Below, piece by piece: positions 48,861 through 56,867 of a DNA stretch of 64,000 nt. The position numbers were made by a program, and so were the translations under genes. The notes beneath the pieces were generated by a model. It was not told the DNA's origin. It saw only the letters and a list, made by a program, of their open reading frames with translations, and ran no database searches. Origin of the DNA: Metabacillus niabensis (GTDB lineage Bacteria; Bacillota; Bacilli; Bacillales; Bacillaceae); the NCBI RefSeq assembly GCF_902829255.1, contig NZ_CADEPK010000030.1:1-64000 (forward strand), given 5' to 3'. The first letter of the stretch is position 1. Each line of letters begins with the position of its first letter.

Positions 48861-49230
48861 TCATGTTGTTAATTGTTGGATCATCTCAACTCGATTGCCA
48901 AAGGGATTCCTAAATTCAAGCCGTTCATAATTAGGTATTGGTACAGATTCTATCAACCTCACTCCATTTTCCGCTAAAACTCTTCTCCAATGTGAGAGAT
49001 CATCTACTTGATAAGCGATGTGGGCTTTTGTTGCGAGCCTATCGACATTTTCCTCTGTTCCAACATGTACTTGCTCTTTTCCTACTTGCCAGCCAAAAAC
49101 CTCCCCTGCCCTTTAAGGACTTCGGTTTTTCAATTTCGGGTAGTCCTAACAGATGACAATAGAAGTTCTTCCCCTCTTTTTCTCCACCTTTAGGAATTGT
49201 TATTTGCACGTGGTGTAAACCAATAATCAT
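48861..49230 (-). pseudogene. VOC/glyoxalase-family gene broken by a +1 frameshift
   Basis: The 5' frame starts at 49230 behind GGGGGAG and reads MIIGLHHVQITIPKGGEKEG then HLLGLPEIEKP and KGRGGFWL. The 3' part continues in another frame as QVGKEQVHVGTEENVDRLAT, HIAYQVDDLSHW and FRNPFGNRVEMIQQLTT to a TGA at 48861. One extra base at about 49089 (GCTGG-CAA) joins them; total length is 370 nt, one more than a multiple of three. The restored protein would be 122 aa, a normal VOC dioxygenase-like protein. No homopolymer is at the break. Confidence 0.85.
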
Positions 49231-49388
49231 AGGTACTCCCCCTTAGCATTGATAAATCCTCTTGCTAACACTCTATATAAATCGTACACGAATCATAACT
49301 ATAAATAAATTTGATTATTATTAACAAGATCGATAATCATTTCTTATCAACAAATTAAGGCAGGGAATAACCACCTGCCTCTATCATG

Positions 49389-49935
49389 CTACAGAGTAAA
49401 TCTCCCCATTAAGACAGTGTGATAGTAGTTTCCGTCTGAGAGAAGCTTATCATTTTTTAATATTCCTTCTACTTCAAAGCCTTCTGATTCATATAGCTTA
49501 ATCGCCTTTTTATTCGTTTCTAGAACAGCTAAATTCATTTTTTTAATATGATTGGCATCTGCCCAACGAATTGATTCCTTTAATAGATTTTTCCCAATAC
49601 TAAAGCCCCAATAGCTTTTTAACACACATACACCGAATTCTACCTTGTGTGAAAGTCTTTTTAAACTGCTTCCTTCACATCGAGAAAACCCAACGATTTC
49701 TCCGTTTACTTCGGCAACTAAAAAAGAGATGATTGCTTGCTTCGCTGTCTTTTATGATCAGCTGCTTAAAGCCTTCTTCATCAATAAGTCCTTCTCCGCT
49801 TTCCCGATCGAGATATTCTGTTTCTCCATCAATCTGGACTCTTACCTCAGACAATTGTTTCGCATCGTTCATAGCAGCAGACCTTATCACATATTGTTGA
49901 TCTTTAACATTAAATTCTTTATTTGAAATCTCCAT
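49389..49935 (-). pseudogene. GNAT acetyltransferase gene broken by a +1 frameshift in a homopolymer
   Basis: The 5' frame (ATG 49935, GGAGG site) reads YVIRSAAMNDAKQLSEVRVQ and DSEASNHLF; the 3' frame reads VAEVNGEIVGFSRCEGS, GVCVLKSYWGFSIGKNLL and NKKAIKLYESEGFEVEG. The frames join at a six-A run (plus strand 49720-49725) where five would restore reading; total length 547 nt is one over a multiple of three. The restored protein is an ordinary GNAT of about 181 aa, with acetyl-CoA loop near GFSIGKNLL. It may be a true pseudogene, phase variation or a sequence error. Confidence 0.85.
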
Positions 49936-49965
49936 ATATGCCTCCATTTTGTCTTTATCCGGTAA

Positions 49966-50373
49966 TTACGGCTTTATCGCTTTCCTTTTTTGCAGGTTCA
50001 TGACAGCTGGAATGAATAAATAAATGGCATAAGCAAATGTCAACCATGCGGCAAATGCAATAACCTGTTGATAACTTAATTTCGGAAAAAGCAGCTGGTG
50101 ATTTGCCAAAGAAAACGTATCTAAAGCTAAACCAAGCATAGTTCCGATGATACCAAACTTAATCGCCGCATTCTCCGATTTATCAACTAATAAATAGAGA
50201 TGAGTAACAAGCCATAAAAGAAGTGCCGTTCCAATGAGTAATAAAAGCAAACTTATCAAAAACTCCTTTGTTCCAGGGGTAAATAATACACGGTCACCGA
50301 AAAATACGAAGAAAAGCGTTGCAAAAAGCCATATAAACAACCCCCAAATTGCAATTACAATATAACTTTTCAT
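49966..50373 (-). CDS. four-helix membrane protein in operon with TetR regulator
   Basis: The 135-aa protein has four predicted membrane segments (about 5-26, 38-60, 70-88 and 101-123) and a short Lys-rich tail. I do not recognise a family or function. The ATG overlaps the tetR stop by 4 bases, so it is co-translated and is the likely target of the TetR protein. Its size is close to that of small multidrug transporters, but the SMR motifs are absent. Confidence 0.65.
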   Translation of the reverse strand: MKSYIVIAIWGLFIWLFATLFFVFFGDRVLFTPGTKEFLISLLLLLIGTALLLWLVTHLYLLVDKSENAAIKFGIIGTMLGLALDTFSLANHQLLFPKLSYQQVIAFAAWLTFAYAIYLFIPAVMNLQKRKAIKP

Positions 50374-50957
50374 TCCGATTCCTCCTTGTTTTGTAAAGAA
50401 CTAATTCCATTTACGAAATGTTCAAGCTCTGCATATGTTTTTTCAATTGGAAAATCCTTTTTCAATATAGCCTGTAGAGCAATTCCATCAACAAGTGCAT
50501 TAAAGAAAATCCCCCATGTCTCAACGGAAACGCCTTTAATCGGTGATTCCGACCACAATTTTTCCAATTGCCTTGTAAGAATATCATTTTCTCTACCAAT
50601 CATCTCTCCAAGCTGATGTCTAATTTTTTCATTCGTAAAGCCTGTCGATACTAATGTAATAAATAATTTATGGTAAAAGGAGTCGTACGAACAGCGACTT
50701 TTTGCTGACTCAATCGCCTCCTTTAAAACACCCTCATCAGTTTGTGATAAGCTATTCCAGGAATCCTCACAAATCTCTTGCACTAGCTCTAATATTAGCT
50801 GCTCCTTTGTACGAAAATGGTAATAAACCGTTCCTTGCGTTACTCCCGATTTTTCCGCTACAGCCCTTAATGTAAATTTCTCAATCCCACCTTCCACCAA
50901 ACATTGCTTTGCACTTTGAAGAAGATCGTTTTTCGTAATAACATTTGGTTTAGCCAT
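50370..50957 (-). CDS. TetR-family transcriptional regulator
   Basis: The 195-aa protein has an N-terminal TetR HTH: LLQSAKQCLVEGGIEKFTLRAVAEKSGVTQGTVYYHFRTKEQLI (about 12-55). A helical ligand-binding domain follows with a TetR_C-like tail (EKLWSESPIKGVSVETWGIF FNALVDGIALQ). It has an AAGGAGTGG site and a TTAGTT-ATTC-AACTAA palindrome 15 bases upstream, suggesting autoregulation. The downstream membrane protein gene overlaps it. Ligand unknown. Confidence 0.9.
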   Translation of the reverse strand: MAKPNVITKNDLLQSAKQCLVEGGIEKFTLRAVAEKSGVTQGTVYYHFRTKEQLILELVQEICEDSWNSLSQTDEGVLKEAIESAKSRCSYDSFYHKLFITLVSTGFTNEKIRHQLGEMIGRENDILTRQLEKLWSESPIKGVSVETWGIFFNALVDGIALQAILKKDFPIEKTYAELEHFVNGISSLQNKEESE

Positions 50958-50971
50958 TTCACCACTCCTTC

Positions 50972-50987
50972 TTAGTTATTCAACTAA
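50972..50987 (-). promoter_or_regulatory. putative TetR operator
   Basis: TTAGTT (50972-50977) and AACTAA (50982-50987) form a perfect dyad around ATTC, with a further TAGTTA repeat next to it. It lies 15 bp upstream of the tetR start, within the expected promoter/leader. Confidence 0.55.
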
Positions 50988-51144
50988 CTAACTATTTATG
51001 TAAATTTTACCATGTTATCCATCCCTTATCAATTGTATGAATTCCATTTTTTATCACTTCTCTGCAATAGTTCGATATTACTTTCACCTAATACTTATAA
51101 ATCACTCATCCTAAATAAATAGTTTCCCAACTATAAAGTATAAC

Positions 51145-51173
51145 TTGATAAGTGGTAAATTATGCTTTATGAT
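51145..51173 (+). promoter_or_regulatory. sigma-A promoter of the VOC gene
   Basis: TTGATA (51145-51150) and TATGAT (51168-51173) are separated by 17 bases, five of six matches to each consensus hexamer. The start at 51266 follows at a leader of about 85 bases, in which I see no strong structure. Confidence 0.7.
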
Positions 51174-51265
51174 AAACTCAAAAGATTACTTACCTTTTGT
51201 AAAGTTAAGCTCTCCTTTTTTCTTTTAATCAAGGGGTAATCTTCATACCAAAGGAGATGGGAAAC

Positions 51266-51670
51266 ATGGGTGTGCAAAAAATATTTGTTAACTTACCTGT
51301 AAAAGATTTAGACAAATCAAAAGAATTTTTTTCAAAAATAGGATTTGAATTCAATCCTCAATTTACTAACGAGCTAGCAGCATGTATGGTGATTAATGAT
51401 AGTATTTATGCGATGTTATTAGTAGAAAAGCGTTTTAAAGAATTTACGAAAAAAGAGATTGCAGATTCAACGAAAAGTACAGAAGTGATTATCGCATTAT
51501 CTGTTGACAGTAAGGAGCAAGTAGATGAAATCGTTAACAAAGCTCTTGAAGCTGGTGGAACAGCTGCAACTGACAAACAGGACTATGGATTTATGTACCA
51601 ATGGAGTTTTCAAGATATCGACGGCCATCTTTGGGAGCTTCTTTACATGGATGAAAGTGCAGTACAATAA
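51266..51670 (+). CDS. VOC (glyoxalase/bleomycin-resistance) family protein
   Basis: The 134-aa protein has the paired beta-alpha-beta3 VOC layout: IFVNLPVKDLDKSKEFFSKIGF at the start, ACMVINDSIYAMLLVEKRF, and GGTAATDKQDYGFMYQWSFQDIDGHLWELLY at the end, with the E of WELLY as probable metal ligand. It resembles Bacillus glyoxalase/extradiol-type proteins of unknown substrate. The ATG at 51266 is spaced nine bases from AAGGAG; the ATG three codons upstream overlaps it. It is monocistronic. Confidence 0.88.
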   Translation: MGVQKIFVNLPVKDLDKSKEFFSKIGFEFNPQFTNELAACMVINDSIYAMLLVEKRFKEFTKKEIADSTKSTEVIIALSVDSKEQVDEIVNKALEAGGTAATDKQDYGFMYQWSFQDIDGHLWELLYMDESAVQ

Positions 51671-51680
51671 AATTAGCCTA

Positions 51681-51718
51681 AAAAAACGTTTGGATTCTTT
51701 TCTTTCCAAACGTTTTTT
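51681..51718. terminator. bidirectional terminator between VOC and lipoprotein genes
   Basis: AAAAAACGTTTGGA (51681-51694) pairs perfectly with TCCAAACGTTTTTT (51705-51718). Six A and six T residues at the outer ends provide T-runs in both directions for two convergent genes. Confidence 0.93.
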
Positions 51719-51737
51719 AAATGGATTTACACTAGTG

Positions 51738-52346
51738 CTACTTAAATTCACCTCTAAGGAGATAAACAGTATCATACTCTTTAAGCTTATCTATATGTCT
51801 ATCTACATCTTGATAAAATTCTGTAGACAACGATGACATGCCCTCAGCTCCTGGCTTTGATATACATATGCTAGAAAAGACCATCTCGTTTTTTATGCTT
51901 ATTGATTGATTTGTTTCCCAAGAATATGACACACCATCAGGAGAAGCATTTGCAAGTGAATCAACAGCATTTGCGCTACTTGTTGAACGATTGCTTTCGA
52001 CTCCTATATGAAACTCAAACTGATTTTGCTCGTCATCTGGTTGGGATGCTGTAAAAATAATCGTACCTTTTCCTTCAACTTCAGTCGTCATGAAGTTAAT
52101 TTCTTCATTGACCAACTTTCCTAATTCGTATTTTTCTACCCAAAGCGATAATTGCTTATACTTCCGATTATCTAGTTGAAACTCAAATACAGAGGATTTA
52201 TCTGATGTAATTGAAAGAATCGCCTCTTCTCTATTCGTTAAATTAGCTACAGAAATGGTATTTTCCGCCTTCGTTTCCTTTTGACTACAAGAAACGAGTG
52301 TAATAGCAATCGGAATAGCAAGTAGTAAAACGAAAATTCTTTTCAT
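51738..52346 (-). CDS. hypothetical lipoprotein
   Basis: The 202-aa protein has a lipoprotein signal peptide with lipobox LVSC (Cys near 20), so the mature part is anchored outside the cell membrane. The rest is polar with beta-strand character (VFEFQLDNRKYKQLSLWVEK, GTIIFTASQPDDEQNQFEFHIGVE) and contains a C-I-S stretch near 162. I do not recognise the family. It is a single gene, convergent with the VOC gene and far from the ABC exporter. Confidence 0.75.
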   Translation of the reverse strand: MKRIFVLLLAIPIAITLVSCSQKETKAENTISVANLTNREEAILSITSDKSSVFEFQLDNRKYKQLSLWVEKYELGKLVNEEINFMTTEVEGKGTIIFTASQPDDEQNQFEFHIGVESNRSTSSANAVDSLANASPDGVSYSWETNQSISIKNEMVFSSICISKPGAEGMSSLSTEFYQDVDRHIDKLKEYDTVYLLRGEFK

Positions 52347-52447
52347 CCTTTTCTCCTTTATTTCCTTTTATCTCTCTAGTCTATTTGCCATCCACTTATG
52401 TGTCTTCACTTACTTGTCGATTCATTCATTTATTTATTTGTAAGTAA

Positions 52448-52543
52448 AGGCTGTTTTCATAAACTTTGTTGCCTTTAATTAGTTTCGTTATGATTGATTT
52501 CCGCTTAACAATGTTTATAACACCAATATTTTAAAAAGGGCTT
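52448..52543. repeat. dispersed repeat element, copy D (internally deleted)
   Basis: AGGCTGTTTTCATAAACTTT with GTTGCCTTTAATTAG at one end and AACAATGTTTATAACACCAA with TATTTTAAAAAGGGCTT at the other match the ends of copy B. The GC-rich core is missing: GATTGATTTCCGC runs straight into TTAACAATG. Only 96 bp remain. The remaining 52347-52717 interval contains nothing else except the terminator below. Confidence 0.7.
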
Positions 52544-52639
52544 AAGTTAATGATAATTAGCAGATTTAAAGAATATAAAAACCATATATTTCCTTTATAG
52601 AATAATATGAAAACAAGAAATTGTCATTACAATTTTTGC

Positions 52640-52703
52640 CAAAAAACAAATCCCTCCTACGAAAAACAGCATTTTGATTCATACTGTCTCTTGTAGAAGG
52701 GAT
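52640..52703 (-). terminator. intrinsic terminator of the heterodimeric ABC exporter operon
   Basis: ATCCCTCCTAC (52650-52660) pairs with GTAGAAGGGAT (52693-52703), with one mismatch, and is followed on the minus strand by TTGTTTTTTGG. It lies 15 bases after the stop of the second exporter gene. Confidence 0.8.
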
Positions 52704-52717
52704 GAAATCATCTCGCT

Positions 52718-54532
52718 TCAATTTTTATGTTGCATCTCAGAATAAAAGCCCTTTAATTGAAGTAATTCCTCATGTGTTCCTTTTTCAATAATCTTTCCTT
52801 CCTTTAAAACGAGAATTTGGTCTGCCTTTTTGATCGTATTGAGACGATGTGCAATGACAAAGGTAGTTCTTCCCTTCATTAGCCTTGCCAAAGCGTCTTG
52901 AATTCGCAGTTCAGTAATTGTATCAATGCTGCTAGTTGCTTCATCCAAAATTAAAATCGTTGGATTTGCTAGCATTGCCCTAGCGATAGCAAGCAGCTGC
53001 TTTTGTCCATGACTGATGCCATTACCATCATAGCTAATAATCGTTTTATATTGGTTCGGTAGCTTTTGAATAAAGAAGTGAGCATTTGCTAATTTAGCCG
53101 CTTCTATTACTTCTTCATCTGTTGCATCTAATCTTCCATAACGAATATTTTCCAGCACGGTGCCATGGAATAGGAATGTATCCTGTAGCACAAATGCCAT
53201 CTGCTTTCGAAGTTCATCACGGTTCAACTGTCCAATAGGCAACCGATCAATGAAAATTTCTCCCTGATTTGCATCATAAAACCTTGAAATTAAATTAATT
53301 AGCGTTGTTTTCCCTGCACCTGTTGGTCCTACTAAAGCGATCGTTTCACCAGGAGAAGCATGGAAGCTAACATTTTCAATTGTTTGCTTGTCATCACCGT
53401 CATCGTAAGAAAAAGACACATTTGAAAACTCGACTTCTCCTTGTAATGACGGAACAACTCCATTAGCCTCGAATTCGTTTATTTCTTTCTCTTCATCAAG
53501 AATGTCAAAAACTCTTTCAGCCCCCGCGATTGCTGATAAAAGCGTATTAAATTGGTTTGCTAGATCGTTTAAAGGACGAGTAAATTGTCTCGCATATTCG
53601 GCAAATATAACAATGATTCCGATCGTGACCAAGCCATTTAACGCCAATAATCCCCCAATTGCAGCGACAATCGCGAAGCTTATATTGTTTAACATATTCA
53701 TAACCTTTGGAATAAAGCCTGAAATTGTCTGTGCCCAAAAGCCCGAAAGTTTAAGCTGATTACTTTTCCCAACAAACTGAGAAATGACTTTTTCCTCTTG
53801 GGAATAGGCCTTTATCATCTTTTGTCCAGAAATAATCTCTTCGATATAACCATTTAATTCTCCTAAGTTTTGTTGCTGCTGCTTAAACAGCTTTCCGGTC
53901 CGCTTTGTAATCCACTTCATCCCAATGACCATTAAAGGAATAATGATCATTGTCACAAGAGTAAGCAGTGGACTAAGAATAACCATCACTGTGACAGTAC
54001 CAATTAAGGTTAAAACACTTGATATAACCTGAATAAATGAGCTATTTAATGTCGAGCTGACATTTTCAATATCATTTGTTACACGACTCATTAATTCCCC
54101 ATGCTGTCTTTTATCAAAGAAAGCAATCGGAAGCTGATGAAATTGTCTAAATAAATCTGATCTCATTCGATTAACGGTAAATTGTGAGACACTAATCATC
54201 CAGTAATTTTGTAAAAATAACGAAAGCGAATGAAAGGCAAAAACAACGGTTAAACTGACCAACAACAGAAATAACCCGTTTATTTCCTTCGTCACAATGA
54301 AGTGATCAATTGTATGTCCAATTAAATATGGTCCTAATAAGCCTAAGCCAGAGCTTAAGACAACCATAAGGAGAACTAAGCAAAGCAGCATTCGCTTTTC
54401 AGATAAGTAAACCCACAATCGTTTTAACGTTGATAGATTCACTTTTTTCCTGTCTTTCTTCGCTTCTATACCTGCTTGATTGTTTATTTTTAATCGCTCA
54501 TATTTAAAAGGACTAGTTAGTTGCTTTAACAT
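52718..54532 (-). CDS. ABC exporter half-transporter, YfiC-like (ISHGQ signature)
   Basis: The 604-aa protein joins a six-helix exporter domain (about 45-330) to an ATPase domain with Walker A GPTGAGKTT, Walker B ILILDEATSSID and H-loop AHRLNT. The signature is ISHGQ instead of LSGGQ, so one of the two ATP sites of the dimer is degenerate. The neighbouring protein has the matching defect (D in place of the catalytic E), so they form an asymmetric heterodimer as in YfiBC, BmrCD and TM287/288. Lengths match YfiB/YfiC. The substrate, probably a drug or lipid, is unknown. Confidence 0.88.
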   Translation of the reverse strand: MLKQLTSPFKYERLKINNQAGIEAKKDRKKVNLSTLKRLWVYLSEKRMLLCLVLLMVVLSSGLGLLGPYLIGHTIDHFIVTKEINGLFLLLVSLTVVFAFHSLSLFLQNYWMISVSQFTVNRMRSDLFRQFHQLPIAFFDKRQHGELMSRVTNDIENVSSTLNSSFIQVISSVLTLIGTVTVMVILSPLLTLVTMIIIPLMVIGMKWITKRTGKLFKQQQQNLGELNGYIEEIISGQKMIKAYSQEEKVISQFVGKSNQLKLSGFWAQTISGFIPKVMNMLNNISFAIVAAIGGLLALNGLVTIGIIVIFAEYARQFTRPLNDLANQFNTLLSAIAGAERVFDILDEEKEINEFEANGVVPSLQGEVEFSNVSFSYDDGDDKQTIENVSFHASPGETIALVGPTGAGKTTLINLISRFYDANQGEIFIDRLPIGQLNRDELRKQMAFVLQDTFLFHGTVLENIRYGRLDATDEEVIEAAKLANAHFFIQKLPNQYKTIISYDGNGISHGQKQLLAIARAMLANPTILILDEATSSIDTITELRIQDALARLMKGRTTFVIAHRLNTIKKADQILVLKEGKIIEKGTHEELLQLKGFYSEMQHKN

Positions 54533-56243
54533 GTCGAACCTCCTCCATCATTTGTGATTGACAAATTTTCCCGTAAAGAGGAGATGTTTTCAGCAGCTGT
54601 TCATGTGTACCCTCTGCAATTAGAATCCCATCATCAAGAAGTAAAATTTTATCCGCCTGCTGTGCTGTGCTTACCTTTTGCGTAATAAGCAATGTTGTAC
54701 ATGAGTAATTCCGCAAGGCTTCTAATAATTTTCTTTCCGTCTTAACATCCAATGCACTTGTACTATCATCAAGCAGAAGCAGTTTAGGCTTTCTTACTAA
54801 TGCACGGGCAACAGAAAGACGCTGCTTTTGCCCACCTGATAAATTAACACCCTTTTGACCAATTTTTGTTTCATATTGATGTGGAAGCTTTTCGATCGTT
54901 TCATGGATTTGAGCCGCCTTTGTTGCTTCAATGATTTCGGCTAATGATGCATCCTCTTTTCCCCACGAAATATTTTCCTTCACCGTTCCAGTAAATAAAA
55001 TCGCCTCCTGTGGTACATAGCCAATTTGCCGACGCAGGCTTTTGCTATCCATTTCAGCAATTGCTATCCCATCAATGAAAATGTCACCATCATTTACATC
55101 ATATAAACGTGGTAACAGCTGAAAGAGAGATGATTTTCCTGAGCCTGTTCCACCCATGATGGCAATCGTCGAGCCAGCAGGTGCTGTAAAGGAAATGTCT
55201 TTCAGGACAACTTCTTTTGTTCCTGGATACGTAAACGAAACATGTTCAAAGCTTACCTTTCCATCTGTTATCTTACATTTATTTTCTGCGGCTTCATATT
55301 TCTCCTCGATATGTAACACTTCAGAAATCCGGGCTGCAGACGCCCGCGAGCGTGATAAAAACATAACGATAAACGAAAACATGGATAAGGCCGACGTCAC
55401 CCTTAACCCATAATTTACGAGAGCCACAACCTCACCAACCTGAATATTCCCGTTTACCACTTGGGCATGACCAAACCATAAAATAACGAGAATGGCGATA
55501 TTCATGACAAATAGAAGAACTGGCATTGAGGTTTCAATGAGCCGTAAAGTTGTAATCGTCTTATCTCTTAATTCATCCGTTGCTTTTGTGAACCGTTTGA
55601 TTTCATGATCACGTCTTACATATGCTTTGATCAATCTCATCCCAACTAAGTTTTCTCGTAAAACACCATTAACAAAGTCAAGCTTTGCCTGAACCTTATT
55701 AAATAATGCACTACCTTTTCTCATAATCCAAATAAGAGTCAGGATAATCATCGGAATAACGAAAACAAACACGCTTGCTAACAGAGGATTAACGATAAAT
55801 GACATAATCACTGCACCAATCACAAGTAATGGCGCTCTTAACATAATTCTCAGTCCCATAAATAAGGTGTTTTGCAGCTGGGTAATATCATTAGTCATCC
55901 GCGTAATGAGGGAAGAAGTCGGAAAACGGCTTAATTGCTCAAAAGAAAATCGCTGTACCTTTTCAAAAAGTTGTTTCCGAATATCAAATCCAAAGCTTTG
56001 ACTGACATGTGAAGCATAAAAGGAATTAATAATACCAGATGCAAAAGCAAGAAGGGAAATTCCAAGCATCACTCCCCCCCACAGCAAAACAACATGAAGG
56101 TCCTTATTTACGATTCCTTCATCAATTATTTTTGCCATTAGCAATGGATGAATAAGCTCAACCGCTAATTCTATTAGCATTAAACTTAGTGCAATGGCCA
56201 TCGGCATTCGATATGGATGTAAAAATGAACGAATTTTCACCAT
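54513..56243 (-). CDS. ABC exporter half-transporter, YfiB-like (degenerate Walker B)
   Basis: The 576-aa protein has six membrane helices (about 12-310) and an ATPase domain with Walker A GGTGSGKSS and the canonical signature NLSGGQKQR. Walker B is LLLLDDSTSALD, where Asp takes the place of the catalytic Glu. In the dimer this site pairs with the ISHGQ signature of the partner, giving one inactive site, while the partner's E and this protein's LSGGQ form the active one. The genes overlap by 20 bases. No regulator of this operon is adjacent, though padR lies divergently upstream. Confidence 0.88.
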   Translation of the reverse strand: MVKIRSFLHPYRMPMAIALSLMLIELAVELIHPLLMAKIIDEGIVNKDLHVVLLWGGVMLGISLLAFASGIINSFYASHVSQSFGFDIRKQLFEKVQRFSFEQLSRFPTSSLITRMTNDITQLQNTLFMGLRIMLRAPLLVIGAVIMSFIVNPLLASVFVFVIPMIILTLIWIMRKGSALFNKVQAKLDFVNGVLRENLVGMRLIKAYVRRDHEIKRFTKATDELRDKTITTLRLIETSMPVLLFVMNIAILVILWFGHAQVVNGNIQVGEVVALVNYGLRVTSALSMFSFIVMFLSRSRASAARISEVLHIEEKYEAAENKCKITDGKVSFEHVSFTYPGTKEVVLKDISFTAPAGSTIAIMGGTGSGKSSLFQLLPRLYDVNDGDIFIDGIAIAEMDSKSLRRQIGYVPQEAILFTGTVKENISWGKEDASLAEIIEATKAAQIHETIEKLPHQYETKIGQKGVNLSGGQKQRLSVARALVRKPKLLLLDDSTSALDVKTERKLLEALRNYSCTTLLITQKVSTAQQADKILLLDDGILIAEGTHEQLLKTSPLYGKICQSQMMEEVRHVKATN

Positions 56244-56496
56244 CAGTTTCCTCCAAGTCTGGCATTTAGAATACTCTTAATTATCTAAAGAACGTAATGA
56301 TAAGTTTTAAGCATTATTTACAAACCAAGAAAGGGTTTTCAATTTTAATGTTCTTTTAAAATATATAGTTTAGTTTACCAATAAAACAATCGTCTGCCGA
56401 GTAGAATGACTTATAAGTTCAACACTCCTCCTACTATATTATTTCATCCTCTTCCCCTTTTGTAAGTTTTATATGATATACTCTTTTCGAATCTTG

Positions 56497-56513
56497 ATAT
56501 CGGATTTCGATAT
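56497..56513 (+). promoter_or_regulatory. putative PadR operator
   Basis: ATATCG (56497-56502) and CGATAT (56508-56513) form a perfect dyad around GATTT, with two more TTTCGAT-like copies flanking. It lies 34 bp upstream of the padR start, in the intergenic region shared with the divergent ABC exporter operon. No strong -35/-10 pair was found, and the rest of 56244-56546 has no other feature. Confidence 0.55.
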
Positions 56514-56546
56514 TGGTTTTCGATTATGAAAGGCGGTGATAAATCG

Positions 56547-56855
56547 TTGGATGATAAAGTACTTAGAAAGCTATTTTTAGGATTTATCCATATTCATATT
56601 CTCCATCATGCAAAGGAACACCCGATTTATGGCCTTTGGATGCTTGAGGAATTAAAGGAGCACGGTTATAGCATTAGCGCTGGTACGCTCTATCCAATCC
56701 TTCACACGATGGAAACAGATGGACTGCTTATTCGTGAGGATAAAAATATTGATGGAAAAATAAGAAAGTATTATACAACAACAGCTAAAGGTGAGAGTGT
56801 TTTAGAAGAAGCTAGAAAGAAAGCCTATGAACTTTTTAAGGAAATAAAAGAGTAA
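56547..56855 (+). CDS. PadR-family regulator, partner of chrA
   Basis: The protein is a short PadR winged helix: FIHIHILHHAKEHPIYGLWMLEELKEHGYSISAGTLYPILHTMETDGLL with the wing DGKIRKYYTTTAKGESVL and a dimerisation helix. A TTG at 56547 has an AAAGGCGGTGAT site six bases upstream; an in-frame ATG seven codons earlier lies before it without a site. It precedes chrA by 12 bases. PadR-chrA pairs of this kind are known from other Bacilli and suggest regulation of the transporter. Confidence 0.88.
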   Translation: MDDKVLRKLFLGFIHIHILHHAKEHPIYGLWMLEELKEHGYSISAGTLYPILHTMETDGLLIREDKNIDGKIRKYYTTTAKGESVLEEARKKAYELFKEIKE

Positions 56856-56867
56856 AGGAGCTTGAAG

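Noticed and set aside
51497-51836. Overlapping 92- and 103-codon frames around the end of the VOC gene
   Set aside because: They cross the bidirectional terminator and overlap two well-supported genes in other frames.
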